Below are positions 8,500 through 17,506 of a stretch of DNA of 64,000 nt, in pieces. The stretch comes from an uncultured Planctomycetota bacterium. Its GTDB lineage: Bacteria > Planctomycetota > Phycisphaerae > UBA1845 > Fen-1342. The stretch lies in NCBI GenBank assembly GCA_900696525.1, contig CAADGL010000021.1, positions 124,001-188,000 of the forward strand, given 5' to 3'. How positions within the stretch are numbered: position 1 is the first letter of the stretch; every line of letters starts with the position of its first letter. The position numbers and the translations under genes were made by a program. Below the pieces are notes generated by a model. It was given only the letters and a program-made list of their open reading frames with translations. It was not told the origin of the DNA and did not search any database.

Positions 8500-10821
8500 T
8501 CACGGCGGCGCGGGCGGCCCCGCCGGCGACAGCTCGAATTGCAGCGTGGCGTAGCCATCGAGCTCGAAGTGCTCGACGCGGATCGTCACGTCCGTGTCCT
8601 CGGCAAGCGCGAACTCACCCGTGTCGCGCGTCGGTCCGTGCCAGGTCCAGTTGTCGATGATCCGCTGCTCATCCACCCAGACGCGCACGCCGTCGTCGGA
8701 GGTGGTCTGAACGCGCCAGCGGCCGGCGGGGATGCGCAGGCGCGTCTCGGCGATGGTGCCGAAGCGCTCGCGTGGCAGGCGTGCGTCGCGGACTTTCGGG
8801 TCGAGGCCCGGCAGGTCGCTGGGGCCGCCCATGCCGTAGCGCAGGTCGAGCTCGTGCGTGGTGAACTCGATCGCGGCAGCGCGGGCCTCGTCGTGCCAGG
8901 CTTCGAGGTTCTCGCGCGGGTCGGTCTGATAGGCGAAGACGCGCACGCGCCAGCGGCTGTCGACAAGCGTGTTGCGGGCCGTCAACGTCGCGCTCTCGGT
9001 CGTCACCGTGAACGAGTAGGGCCAGACCCGGTCGCGCTGCACCGGCGCCAGGCGGATCTGCGTCGCGCCGTCCTCGCGCTTGCCGATCTCGAGATTGCAA
9101 CGCAGCTTCGCGGCGTCGGTCGACTTGATCCGCTCCTTGCCCAGCAGCCGGTAGACGTGGAAGACCTGCTGCTCGTCCGCGCTCCACTCCGCCCCGACGA
9201 AGTGCAGGTAAGGCCGCTGCCAGTCGTACGGCCCCCACTCCGTCATGATGATCTTGTCGCGGCCGCGCAGCTCAGGCCGGCGGCCGACCGGGCGCGAATC
9301 GCCCAGCGCTTCATGCCTCGGCGGCGCAAAGCCGGCGTCAGCGATCACCGTCGCCGGCTCGCAGCCGGGCGTCACAATCATCTCGCGCTCGACGCCGCGC
9401 GAGTTGTTCGCGGCGAACACCACACCCTTCAGGTCGCGCACGTGCAGCGCCAGCTTGTCGCCATCAAACGTGTTGTTCGCCACAATCGCCGGCGGCTCGA
9501 CCGCACCGCCGCGGCCGCTTTCCGGGTAGTTCGCCAGCGCCCAGGGCGTGCGCTGCAGGCCGCGATCGTCGTCCCACCACACGTGCACGCCGCACTTGTT
9601 GCCGCGGAAGGTGTTGAAGATCACCTGGTTCCGCCGCCCGTGCTCGATGTTCACCCCCCCGCGCTCCAGCCCGTAGGCCATCTCGCCGTTGCCCTCGAAG
9701 GTGTTGCCGGCAATGAGCGTGTCCTGCGAGTATCCGCCCCAGACGCCGCAGATGGCGTTCTCGACCATGCGGTTGCCGATGATCTTCGTGCCGAAGCTGA
9801 AGGTCATCTCGACGCCGTGCGCCGGCGCGTAGGAGAAATCGTTGCCGATCAGCAGGTTGTCGCGGTTGCCGAGCCGGCAATGCCGGGCGACGACGTCGTC
9901 CGGCGGCGCGATCAGGTCATCGACGTCCTGCTTGCCCGTCTCGTTGCGCAGCCGCTCGCGCTCGCGCTCCAGCCACTCCTCGCCCAGCGCCTCGCGCCCG
10001 GCGAAGCCGAAGAAGCCGTCGCCGCCGTGCGTCACGGAGTTCTCGGCGATGAGGTTCTCGCAGCACTGCTCGAACATCAGGATGCCGGCGGAGTCCTGCC
10101 CGCGGTTGTAGACGCCGTGGCTGTAGCCGCGGACGCAGAAGTCCAGGGCGTTGCGGGTGATCGTGTTGCGGCTGGAGCGCCACAGCGCCAGCCCCCAGCC
10201 GGACAGAAACGAGAAGTCGTTGTCATAGAGCGTGGAGTCGCTGACGCGGTCGAGGATGACGCCGTTCTGCCCGTCGCGGGCGCGGCAGTTGCGAACGGTC
10301 ACGTTGCGGCTGCGCTCGATGCAGACGCCGGCGCCGTAGCCTTTCCGCCACTCCTGCTGGTCGTTGCGATGCGGCCAGAGCCAGTCGGCGCCGTCTTCGG
10401 CCGCGGGGGTCGAGCGCAGCCGCTGGCGGAAATTGCCGGAGACGTCGACGCCGTCGAGCACCAGGCCGTCGGCCTCGATCGCCAGGATGCCGACCTTGAA
10501 GCCGCTGATCGCGCCGCCGCGCAGGGTGACGTTCTTGCCGGTCACGACGATGCCGACGCCGCTGAACGCGTCGGGGCTGTGTCCGGGCGGCGCGCCGTGC
10601 AGGCGCTGGCCGCGCAAGTCGATCGTCAGGTCGCTGCCGGTGACGTGCAGCACGCCGTCGCCGTTCTCATCGGCGATGAACGCCTGCTCGATGCGCAGCG
10701 CGCCCGGCGAGCGGACCGGCGTGTCATCGCGATCGACCGTGAGCCGCGCCCCCGGCTCGGCTTCCTGGCCGCCGGCGGCGAGCGCGGCGGAAAGCGTCAA
10801 GGCGAACAGTGCATGCGGCAT
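8500..10821 (-). CDS. secreted right-handed parallel beta-helix (NosD/CASH-like) protein with C-terminal PA14-like region
   Basis: Multiple N-x-I/V-x-N-N-x-F repeats (LIGNDFSYAPAHGVEM, IIGNRMVENAICGVWGG, LIAGNTFEGN); C-terminus RVQTTSDDGVRVWVDEQRIIDNW resembles PA14. Confidence 0.8.
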   Translation of the reverse strand: MPHALFALTLSAALAAGGQEAEPGARLTVDRDDTPVRSPGALRIEQAFIADENGDGVLHVTGSDLTIDLRGQRLHGAPPGHSPDAFSGVGIVVTGKNVTLRGGAISGFKVGILAIEADGLVLDGVDVSGNFRQRLRSTPAAEDGADWLWPHRNDQQEWRKGYGAGVCIERSRNVTVRNCRARDGQNGVILDRVSDSTLYDNDFSFLSGWGLALWRSSRNTITRNALDFCVRGYSHGVYNRGQDSAGILMFEQCCENLIAENSVTHGGDGFFGFAGREALGEEWLERERERLRNETGKQDVDDLIAPPDDVVARHCRLGNRDNLLIGNDFSYAPAHGVEMTFSFGTKIIGNRMVENAICGVWGGYSQDTLIAGNTFEGNGEMAYGLERGGVNIEHGRRNQVIFNTFRGNKCGVHVWWDDDRGLQRTPWALANYPESGRGGAVEPPAIVANNTFDGDKLALHVRDLKGVVFAANNSRGVEREMIVTPGCEPATVIADAGFAPPRHEALGDSRPVGRRPELRGRDKIIMTEWGPYDWQRPYLHFVGAEWSADEQQVFHVYRLLGKERIKSTDAAKLRCNLEIGKREDGATQIRLAPVQRDRVWPYSFTVTTESATLTARNTLVDSRWRVRVFAYQTDPRENLEAWHDEARAAAIEFTTHELDLRYGMGGPSDLPGLDPKVRDARLPRERFGTIAETRLRIPAGRWRVQTTSDDGVRVWVDEQRIIDNWTWHGPTRDTGEFALAEDTDVTIRVEHFELDGYATLQFELSPAGPPAPP

Positions 10822-10909
10822 GAATGGAATGATAGCCGTCGGCCTGGCGTGTGCGAAGCCGCGTGTGCGGTGTGCCAACCGGTGGCACCATCGGACGGGC
10901 GGCGGCGGG

Positions 10910-11686
10910 TCAGAACTGCTCGGAGACGGTGTAACCCTTCGGCCGCCGGCGCAGCTCGTCGCGGAGCCGTGCCGCGGTCTCGAAGTCCTCGTTCTCCACC
11001 GCGGCCTCGATGCGCTCGCGCAGCGTCTGCCGCACGCCGTGCGCGTGGCGGAGCTGGGCCTCCTGCTGTTTCAGGTAGGTCAGGCCTGGGTCGGCTTCGC
11101 GCGCCTCGGGCTCGGCGCCGGTGCGCTCCAGCAGCTCATCGAGGCAGCGACGGCCCTGCCCGATCTCGTCAATCGCCTCGTCGATGAGCCCCTCGACGAC
11201 GCGCAGCCGCGACGCCACCAGCGTGCGGTTGTACACGAGGGCCGCGCGCAGCGCCGGCGACGTCGGCACGGCGTGTTGATGCCGCTCAAAGGTCCGCAGG
11301 ATCCCCAGGCAGTGCGTGATGTCGCGAAAGGCGCGGCGCAGCATCGGCTCCGAGACGGCGCGGTTGTTGTCGCGCAACGCCTGGTCGGCCAGCACCGAGA
11401 ACGCCAGCCGGCGATAGTTCAACTGCTGGAGCTCGCGATTGAGCTCGGCCCAGTCGGCGGCGCCCACGTCCCGATGCACGCGCAGCTCGTGCGCGATGAA
11501 CTCGGCGGCGCTGGGCATCCCATGGAAGCGCTGCCCGTCCGGGCGGCCGTCCATATGCATCTGGAGCACGCCCAGGTCGACCTTGAGCTGCACCAGCTCC
11601 CCGCCCTCCATCCCGCGGATCACACGGGCGCAGATCTCGTCCGGCGGGGTGTGCCAGTCGCTGGTGACCAGATCGAGGTCGAGGTT
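10910..11686 (-). CDS. UvrB/UvrC (UVR) motif-containing protein, planctomycete-type
   Basis: VDLGVLQMHMDGRPDGQRFHG and C-terminal ENEDFETAARLRDELRR UVR motif; start uncertain (GTG near 11686; ORF opens at 11833). Confidence 0.7.
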   Translation of the reverse strand, partial: NLDLDLVTSDWHTPPDEICARVIRGMEGGELVQLKVDLGVLQMHMDGRPDGQRFHGMPSAAEFIAHELRVHRDVGAADWAELNRELQQLNYRRLAFSVLADQALRDNNRAVSEPMLRRAFRDITHCLGILRTFERHQHAVPTSPALRAALVYNRTLVASRLRVVEGLIDEAIDEIGQGRRCLDELLERTGAEPEAREADPGLTYLKQQEAQLRHAHGVRQTLRERIEAAVENEDFETAARLRDELRRRPKGYTVSEQF

Positions 11687-11908
11687 CACGTGCCGCTCCT
11701 CCACGTGTACTGCTGCTGGGGATCGGGCGGGTCGGGCAGCGTCTGGAGGATTATCACGGGGCCTGATAACAACCCGCGCGGGGCCGGGCGCGACGGCACC
11801 GTGCGCCGGCCAGCTCGCGGCACAGGTCCACATAACGCCTGACCCTGGACTCCGATTCGCGGCGCGGATCGTGCGAGCTGCGAACGCAACGCGCCTGCCG
11901 GGCGGCGC

Positions 11909-13327
11909 TCACTTGCGATAGAACGTCCGCGTGTTGTAGGCGTACTTGCTGAGCCTGTTGTTGACGTGCAGCGCCTCGAGCACGAACTCGACGGCGCTGG
12001 CCAGGTGCGGCGGCGACTGCGCGTCGCACTCCGCCTGCCGGCAGACGCCTTCGGCCGCCTTCAGCAGTCCCCGGATGGGCCGGGCGTTCTCCAGCACCTC
12101 TGCCGCCGACACCTCGTCCCCGACCTCGACGTTGGTCTTGCCGCCGAGGAACTGGGCCACGACCTCTTCGAGCTCGTCCATCTCGAGGTAACTGGCTGCG
12201 ACGCTCTTGAGCGCCTCGCCCATGAGGGCCCGCAGCAGGCGGTCCTCGGCCGCCTCGTCCTCCGCCAGGAGCAGCTCGATCTTGCCCCGCGCCGCCGCCT
12301 GCACGCTCGCCAGGTCGCTGACGCGCGGCACGATCGCCGCTTCTCCGCGCAGGATGGCGCGGCGTTCGGCGTTGGCGACGACGACCTCGAGCGCGGTGAT
12401 CGAAGCCCGCACCGAGACGCCGGACTGCTGGCTGACGTGTGGGCTCTGCCGCGCGAGGCGCACGGTCTCTTCGATCACTTCGTGGACGAAGCGCGGCAGC
12501 TCCACCTGGGGGTGGCCCTGGGGGCGGGCCAGCCAGGCGTTGGCGCGTGAGATGCGCATGGCGTCGGCCGGGCTGAGCGGGTAGTGCGTGCGCACGACCG
12601 TGCCGATGCGGTCCTTCAGCGGCGTGACGATGCGCCCGCGGTTGGTGTAGTCCTCCGGATTGGCCGAGAAGACCAGCAGCACGTCGAGATTCAGGCGGAT
12701 CGGGTAGCCGCGAATCTGGACGTCGCGCTCTTCGAGCACGTTGAAGAGGCCGACCTGGATGCGCGGCGGGAGGTCGGGCAGCTCGTTCAGGGCGAAGATG
12801 CCGCGGTTGCTGCGCGGCACGAGGCCGAAGTGCATCGTCGACTCGTCGGTCAGGTAGCGCCCCTCGGCGTGCTTGACCAGGTCGATGTCGCCGATCAGAT
12901 CGGCGATGGTGACGTCGGGCGTCGCCAGCTTCTCGTGGTAGCGCTCGGCGCGCTGCACCCAGCGGATGGCCGTGTCCTCGCCGTGGATGTCGATCAGTTT
13001 GCGCGTGCTGCGGAGCTGCGGCTCCAGCGGATCGTCGAAGACGTCCGCATCCGCGACGACCGGGACGAACTCGTCGAGCAGCTCGGGCAGCGCCCGCAGG
13101 ATGCGCGTCTTGGCCTGACCGCGCAGGCCGAGCAGCAGGATGTCGTGCCGCGCCAGGATGCCGTTGACGAGCTGCGGGACGACCGTGTTGTCATAGCCGA
13201 CCAGCCCCGGGAAGAGCGGCTCGGCCGCGCGGAGCTTGCGGATCAGGTTCTCGCGCAGCTCGGTCTTCACCGGCCGATAGCGGTAGCCCGCGCGTTGCAG
13301 CTCCCCCAGCGTCGCCGGCCTGCTCAT
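11909..13327 (-). CDS. MoxR/magnesium-chelatase-like AAA ATPase
   Basis: LLLGLRGQAKTRILR, RGIFALNELPDLPPRIQVGLFNVLEERDVQIRGYPIRLNLDVLLVFSANPEDYTNRGRIVTPLKDRIG. Confidence 0.85.
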   Translation of the reverse strand: MSRPATLGELQRAGYRYRPVKTELRENLIRKLRAAEPLFPGLVGYDNTVVPQLVNGILARHDILLLGLRGQAKTRILRALPELLDEFVPVVADADVFDDPLEPQLRSTRKLIDIHGEDTAIRWVQRAERYHEKLATPDVTIADLIGDIDLVKHAEGRYLTDESTMHFGLVPRSNRGIFALNELPDLPPRIQVGLFNVLEERDVQIRGYPIRLNLDVLLVFSANPEDYTNRGRIVTPLKDRIGTVVRTHYPLSPADAMRISRANAWLARPQGHPQVELPRFVHEVIEETVRLARQSPHVSQQSGVSVRASITALEVVVANAERRAILRGEAAIVPRVSDLASVQAAARGKIELLLAEDEAAEDRLLRALMGEALKSVAASYLEMDELEEVVAQFLGGKTNVEVGDEVSAAEVLENARPIRGLLKAAEGVCRQAECDAQSPPHLASAVEFVLEALHVNNRLSKYAYNTRTFYRK

Positions 13328-13461
13328 CCGCGGCCCCCTTCCGGCGGCGGAACTCTGAGACGCCGCCCCCACGCTCAATCGGATCGTAGGTGGCGCCCGA
13401 GCGCTGGTCAATTCGGCGCCGCGCCGTTGCCGGCGCCGGCGGAATCGCTAGGCTGATCGGC

Positions 13462-14250
13462 ATGCGAAGCACCCACACGAAGGCGCACGCGATCTGTGTC
13501 GCCGGCGCACTGCTGCTGGCGGGCTGCTCGAACCTGACCGAGCAGCAGAAGCGCTGGCTCGAGGACGGCCGCAGCGCGCAGGACACCGGCCAGCACACGC
13601 GCGCCGCGGAGAAGTTCACGCTCTTTCTCAGCCAGGTCGACAAGGGGCCGCAGCAGGCGCAGGCACTCTACCTGCGCGGCAAGAGCTACGCCCTGGCCGG
13701 CGATCGCGACCGGGCCGTCGCCGACCTGCGCCGCTGCGTGCAGCTCGACGCCGACGCCGAATCCACCTGGCGGGCGCTCGTGCTCCTGGGCACGATCTAC
13801 TTCGAGGAGCTCGGCGACTGGGCCGCCGCCCGCCAGGCCTACGCCGCCGCCGCCGCCCGCATGCCCGACGAGGCCAAGCGCGACCTGGTCGTCTTCCGGC
13901 TGTCGCTGTGCTGCGAGCGCAGCGCGATGTGGCGCGAGGCGCTGGCCTGGCAGGAGGAGCTGACGAAGCGCTACCCGCAGAGCCCGCTCCTGTCCGATGC
14001 CCAGCGGCGCGTGGCGCTGCGCGCCGATCACTTCGCCGTGCAGTGCGGCGCCTTCGGCGAGCAGCGCAACGCCGAGACCCTGCTCGACTCGCTGCGGCGT
14101 CGCGGCTTCGACCCGTTCCTGCGCCGCGAACCGCGCGGTAACACCTACATGTACGTCGTGCTCGTCGGGAAGTACCAGCGCTATGACGACGCGCTGCGGC
14201 AGCTCGGCACGATGCGCCAGGTCGTCCCGGGCGCCGTCATCTGGCCCTGA
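13462..14250 (+). CDS. lipoprotein with TPR repeats and C-terminal SPOR-like domain
   Basis: Lipobox LLLAGC; TPR helices; FAVQCGAFGEQRNAETLLDSLRRRGFDPFLRREPRGNTYMYVVLVGKYQRYDDA. Confidence 0.75.
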   Translation: MRSTHTKAHAICVAGALLLAGCSNLTEQQKRWLEDGRSAQDTGQHTRAAEKFTLFLSQVDKGPQQAQALYLRGKSYALAGDRDRAVADLRRCVQLDADAESTWRALVLLGTIYFEELGDWAAARQAYAAAAARMPDEAKRDLVVFRLSLCCERSAMWREALAWQEELTKRYPQSPLLSDAQRRVALRADHFAVQCGAFGEQRNAETLLDSLRRRGFDPFLRREPRGNTYMYVVLVGKYQRYDDALRQLGTMRQVVPGAVIWP

Positions 14251-14377
14251 GACGCGCCGCGCAGCCGGCTCAGAAGCACGGAATCATGACCAGGCGGCGG
14301 CAAGGCAGGAAGCGCGGGCATCTCGCCGCGCGGCCGCAGCACCCGCTTGCGCTCGCGGCTCGTTCAGCGCGGACCGC

Positions 14378-15076
14378 TCAGGGCTCCGGGGGCGCGGCGG
14401 CGGCGGAGAACTGCTGGCGCAGGTCGGCCCCGCTGGCGTCTCGCGCCAGGGCCTCCATGAAGTCGGCGACTCCGGCGAGGCGGCGGCGGGCGATCTCGCG
14501 CGTCTGCGGGAAGCGCAGGCCGTCAACCCGCGCGTCCCAGTAGCGATACTCCTGCTGCCGCGTCCACGTCGCCAGCAGGTCTTCGAGCCGCCGTCCCTCG
14601 GCCTGCAACAGGCGGAACTGGCGCAGGACATACATCAGCCCGAACTCGTCGAGGTTCGCCGCCTCGGAGACGACCTGGGCCTCCGGCATGGTGGTGAAGC
14701 GGTTGTTGCACTCGCGAATGGCCTCCGCCGCCAGCGTCACCGTCTCGAGCGGCAGAATGCCCGTGCACTGCTCCAGCAGCGCGCCCGCCGCCAGCTCGCG
14801 CTGCATGTTGCTGGTCGGCCGGGCCAGCACCTGCCAGGGCTGGAGGCCGCCTTCACGCGCCTGCACGGCCCAGCCGGCGTCGTAATAGAGTCCGGCGAGC
14901 GTCGCGGCCGTCGGGTCGGCCTGCTCGCGGAGCAGATCGGGCATGGCGGCGAGCAGCTCGGCGGAGCGCATCACCCGCAGGCAGTGCTCCCAGAGCCAGA
15001 GGTCGCGGCCACCGCCCCAGGAACGCACGAGGAGCTGCTCCGCCCGTCGGATTGCCTCGTCGAGCGTGCCGCTCAT
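14378..15076 (-). CDS. HD-like (metal-dependent phosphohydrolase-type) protein
   Basis: MSGTLDEAIRRAEQLLV...LWLWEHCLRVMRSAELLA...AGLYYDAGWA; weak HD pattern, family uncertain. Confidence 0.5.
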   Translation of the reverse strand: MSGTLDEAIRRAEQLLVRSWGGGRDLWLWEHCLRVMRSAELLAAMPDLLREQADPTAATLAGLYYDAGWAVQAREGGLQPWQVLARPTSNMQRELAAGALLEQCTGILPLETVTLAAEAIRECNNRFTTMPEAQVVSEAANLDEFGLMYVLRQFRLLQAEGRRLEDLLATWTRQQEYRYWDARVDGLRFPQTREIARRRLAGVADFMEALARDASGADLRQQFSAAAAPPEP

Positions 15077-15324
15077 CGCCGGTGAGGCTCCTGCTGTGTG
15101 CGGGGTACACGCGCCGGGGAGGCGCAAAGGGGTACCAGATAGCGCGGACCTCCCAATTAATACTATACGCTGTTCTTCGGTACTGCAACCGGTTCCGGAG
15201 CGGCGGGCGCACGGAATTGGTGCGCTTGAGCAACCGTTACCGCGCCCGACGTCGCCTCCCCAGCCCACGCGTGTTGACGAGTTTGCCACGCGCCGCGCTA
15301 CTAGGGGCCACAGGAGCCCCGGCC

Positions 15325-16461
15325 ATGGCGCAGCCCCAGTCCGGTCCCCCGCCCACCGGCGCACCCGCCGCCGTCCGAAACCTCCGTGGGGCGTGCTACG
15401 CCAGCTTTGCCTACGACATCGGCGCGGCGATCGACCTGGACGGCGCGGAGCGGCGGCTGACCTCGGCGGCGCGCGAGAGGATGCAGCATCGCCGGCGCGC
15501 ACCGGCGCACTTCGCCATTCAGCCCGCGCCGATCCGCACGGCGCGGGCCGTCGAACCGATCGCCATCGCCCAGTGCGTCGCATCGCCGTTGGCCGACGTG
15601 GTGCTGTACGACTTCGGCGCGGCGCTGGTGACGTTTCAGATTCCGCTGGAGGGAGCGCTGGAGCGGCTGCTGGAGGTCAGCGACGCGCTCTACGACAACC
15701 CCGCGCTGCTGGTGACCGCGCGCAGCGCCCTCGAGTCGATCCTCGATACCATCCGCCCCGCCGTGTCGCGGCCGAACATCTCCGACCTGGTCGAGGAATA
15801 CTTCATCTTCCAGATCGAGACCGCCGAGCCGCCGCTGACGCCCGAGTCGCTGCTGGCGGAGCAGCGCGAGTTCGTCGCGCGGGTGCTCCGGTCGGAGCGC
15901 GGGCGGCTGTCGGCGGACGAGATCAGCGACGCGCTCGCGGTGCGCACCTCGTACCGCCCGGACGACCTGGCGCTGATCGACTATAACGCCGCCCTGCTGC
16001 TGGACCGCGAGGCGGAAGACGTGCGGGCCGTGCTGGAATTCGCCAACGTCGAGCTGCTCGAAATGCGCTACCTCGACCGGCAGCTCGACGCCGCGCTGAA
16101 CCGCGCGACCGCCGGGCCGTGGACCGGGCGGCTGGGCCGGCTGCACTCGACACGGACGGCGATGCGCCGCGTGGCCGAGATGCAGATGGACGCGGCCCGG
16201 CTCTTCGAGGAGGTCAACAATGCGCTGAAGCTGCTCGGCGACGTGTACCTGGCGCGGGTTTACCGGCTGGTCTCGCAGCGCCTGCACCTGGCCGAGTGGG
16301 ACGCGAGCATCCTGCGCAAGCTCCAGGCGCTGGAGAGCATCTATCAGAAGATCTCCGACCGGCAGGCCACGCTGCGCATGGAGCTGCTCGAGTGGATCAT
16401 CATCATCCTGATCGCACTCTCGATCGCCGTCTCGCTGATTCCGGGCTTCACCGGCCACTGA
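15325..16461 (+). CDS. RMD1/DUF155 family membrane protein
   Basis: VVLYDFGAALVTF, VEEYFIFQ, C-terminal RMELLEWIIIILIALSIAVSLI transmembrane helix. Confidence 0.65.
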   Translation: MAQPQSGPPPTGAPAAVRNLRGACYASFAYDIGAAIDLDGAERRLTSAARERMQHRRRAPAHFAIQPAPIRTARAVEPIAIAQCVASPLADVVLYDFGAALVTFQIPLEGALERLLEVSDALYDNPALLVTARSALESILDTIRPAVSRPNISDLVEEYFIFQIETAEPPLTPESLLAEQREFVARVLRSERGRLSADEISDALAVRTSYRPDDLALIDYNAALLLDREAEDVRAVLEFANVELLEMRYLDRQLDAALNRATAGPWTGRLGRLHSTRTAMRRVAEMQMDAARLFEEVNNALKLLGDVYLARVYRLVSQRLHLAEWDASILRKLQALESIYQKISDRQATLRMELLEWIIIILIALSIAVSLIPGFTGH

Positions 16462-16735
16462 CGCGCGTCAGCACGAACAGCGCCGCCAGCAGCACCAGCA
16501 GCGCGATCCCGACAAAGAGCACCCACGGCGCCGGACCGCGAGCGCCCGGCCTGACCCACTCGCCGCAATGCGGGCACTGCTGCGCCTCTTCCCAGACCGC
16601 GCGCCCGCACGCGGGGCATGCGACTTCGTCGGCGTCCTCGTCCTCGTCCGTCCAATCGGAGGCGTCCGGGGCCTCGGGGTCGTCGCTTTCGTCGTCCCCG
16701 TACGGCTGGTCGTCCGGCTCGTCGTAGCGCCCCAT
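16448..16735 (-). CDS. zinc-ribbon membrane protein
   Basis: CPACGRAVWEEAQQCPHCGEWV then a TM helix; 14-bp convergent overlap with upstream gene. Confidence 0.65.
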   Translation of the reverse strand: MGRYDEPDDQPYGDDESDDPEAPDASDWTDEDEDADEVACPACGRAVWEEAQQCPHCGEWVRPGARGPAPWVLFVGIALLVLLAALFVLTRVSGR

Positions 16736-16760
16736 GCAGCGTCCTTCAGCGGCGCGCCCC

Positions 16761-17306
16761 TCAGCGCACCAGCGGCAGAATCCGCTTGAACAGCTCGGTC
16801 CCGCAGACGTCGAGCATCTCGAATATCGCCGCCTCCACCGTCGTCACGAGCACCCCCGCGCCGCGCAGGCGCTCGATCGCCACGTCGCGGTCCAGCGCGC
16901 GCCGCGACGAGACCGCGTCCGCCAGAATGACCGGCCGCAGCCCCATCTGCGCCAGGTCCAGCGCCGTCTGCTGCACGCAGACGTGCGCCTCGACGCCGCA
17001 GATCAGCACCTGCTCGCGGCCCGCGCCCATCAGCCGCGCCTTGAGCCGCGCATCCCCGCAGGCGCTGAAGCTCATCTTCTCGAAACGCTCCGCCCCTTTG
17101 AGCGCCTCCAGCACCGCCGACGTCGTGCTCCCCAGCCCGCGCACGTACTGCTCGCTCACCGTGACGGGCAGGCCGAGCGGCCGCGCCGCGGCGATCATGC
17201 GCACGGCCTGCGCCAGGCACTCCGTCGCCTCGAAGATGTGAGGCATCAGCCGCTCCTGAAAGTCGATCACCAGAAGCTGCGCCGCCGATGCCCTGAGCCG
17301 CAACAT
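16761..17306 (-). CDS. isochorismatase-family cysteine hydrolase
   Basis: LLVIDFQERLM, VTVSEQYVRGLGST, LICGVEAHVCVQQTALDL. Confidence 0.88.
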   Translation of the reverse strand: MLRLRASAAQLLVIDFQERLMPHIFEATECLAQAVRMIAAARPLGLPVTVSEQYVRGLGSTTSAVLEALKGAERFEKMSFSACGDARLKARLMGAGREQVLICGVEAHVCVQQTALDLAQMGLRPVILADAVSSRRALDRDVAIERLRGAGVLVTTVEAAIFEMLDVCGTELFKRILPLVR

Positions 17307-17506
17307 CCAGGGTGCTCCTGCCACGGCCGCCCGCCGCGCGCATGGAAGTGATATCCGGCGGAGGAGGCGAGGTCCAGGAGCAGATCGCCGACGTGGGCTG
17401 CCGCACCGGGGGTCACAACGCGCCATGGCCACTCGCGCAGCGAGCGGTCCGCCCCGTTCGACGCGCAGGCGTCGTGGAGCGGACCGCGGTCCCCTTGGAC
17501 TGTCCG

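Noticed and set aside
8285-8660. Short plus-strand ORFs (89-122 aa) with AGSPRHPGWNP repeats
   Set aside because: Translation of the hairpin repeat array, not a plausible protein.
8539-11187. 882-aa plus-strand ORF
   Set aside because: Antisense to the beta-helix protein; compositionally a GC-bias shadow ORF.
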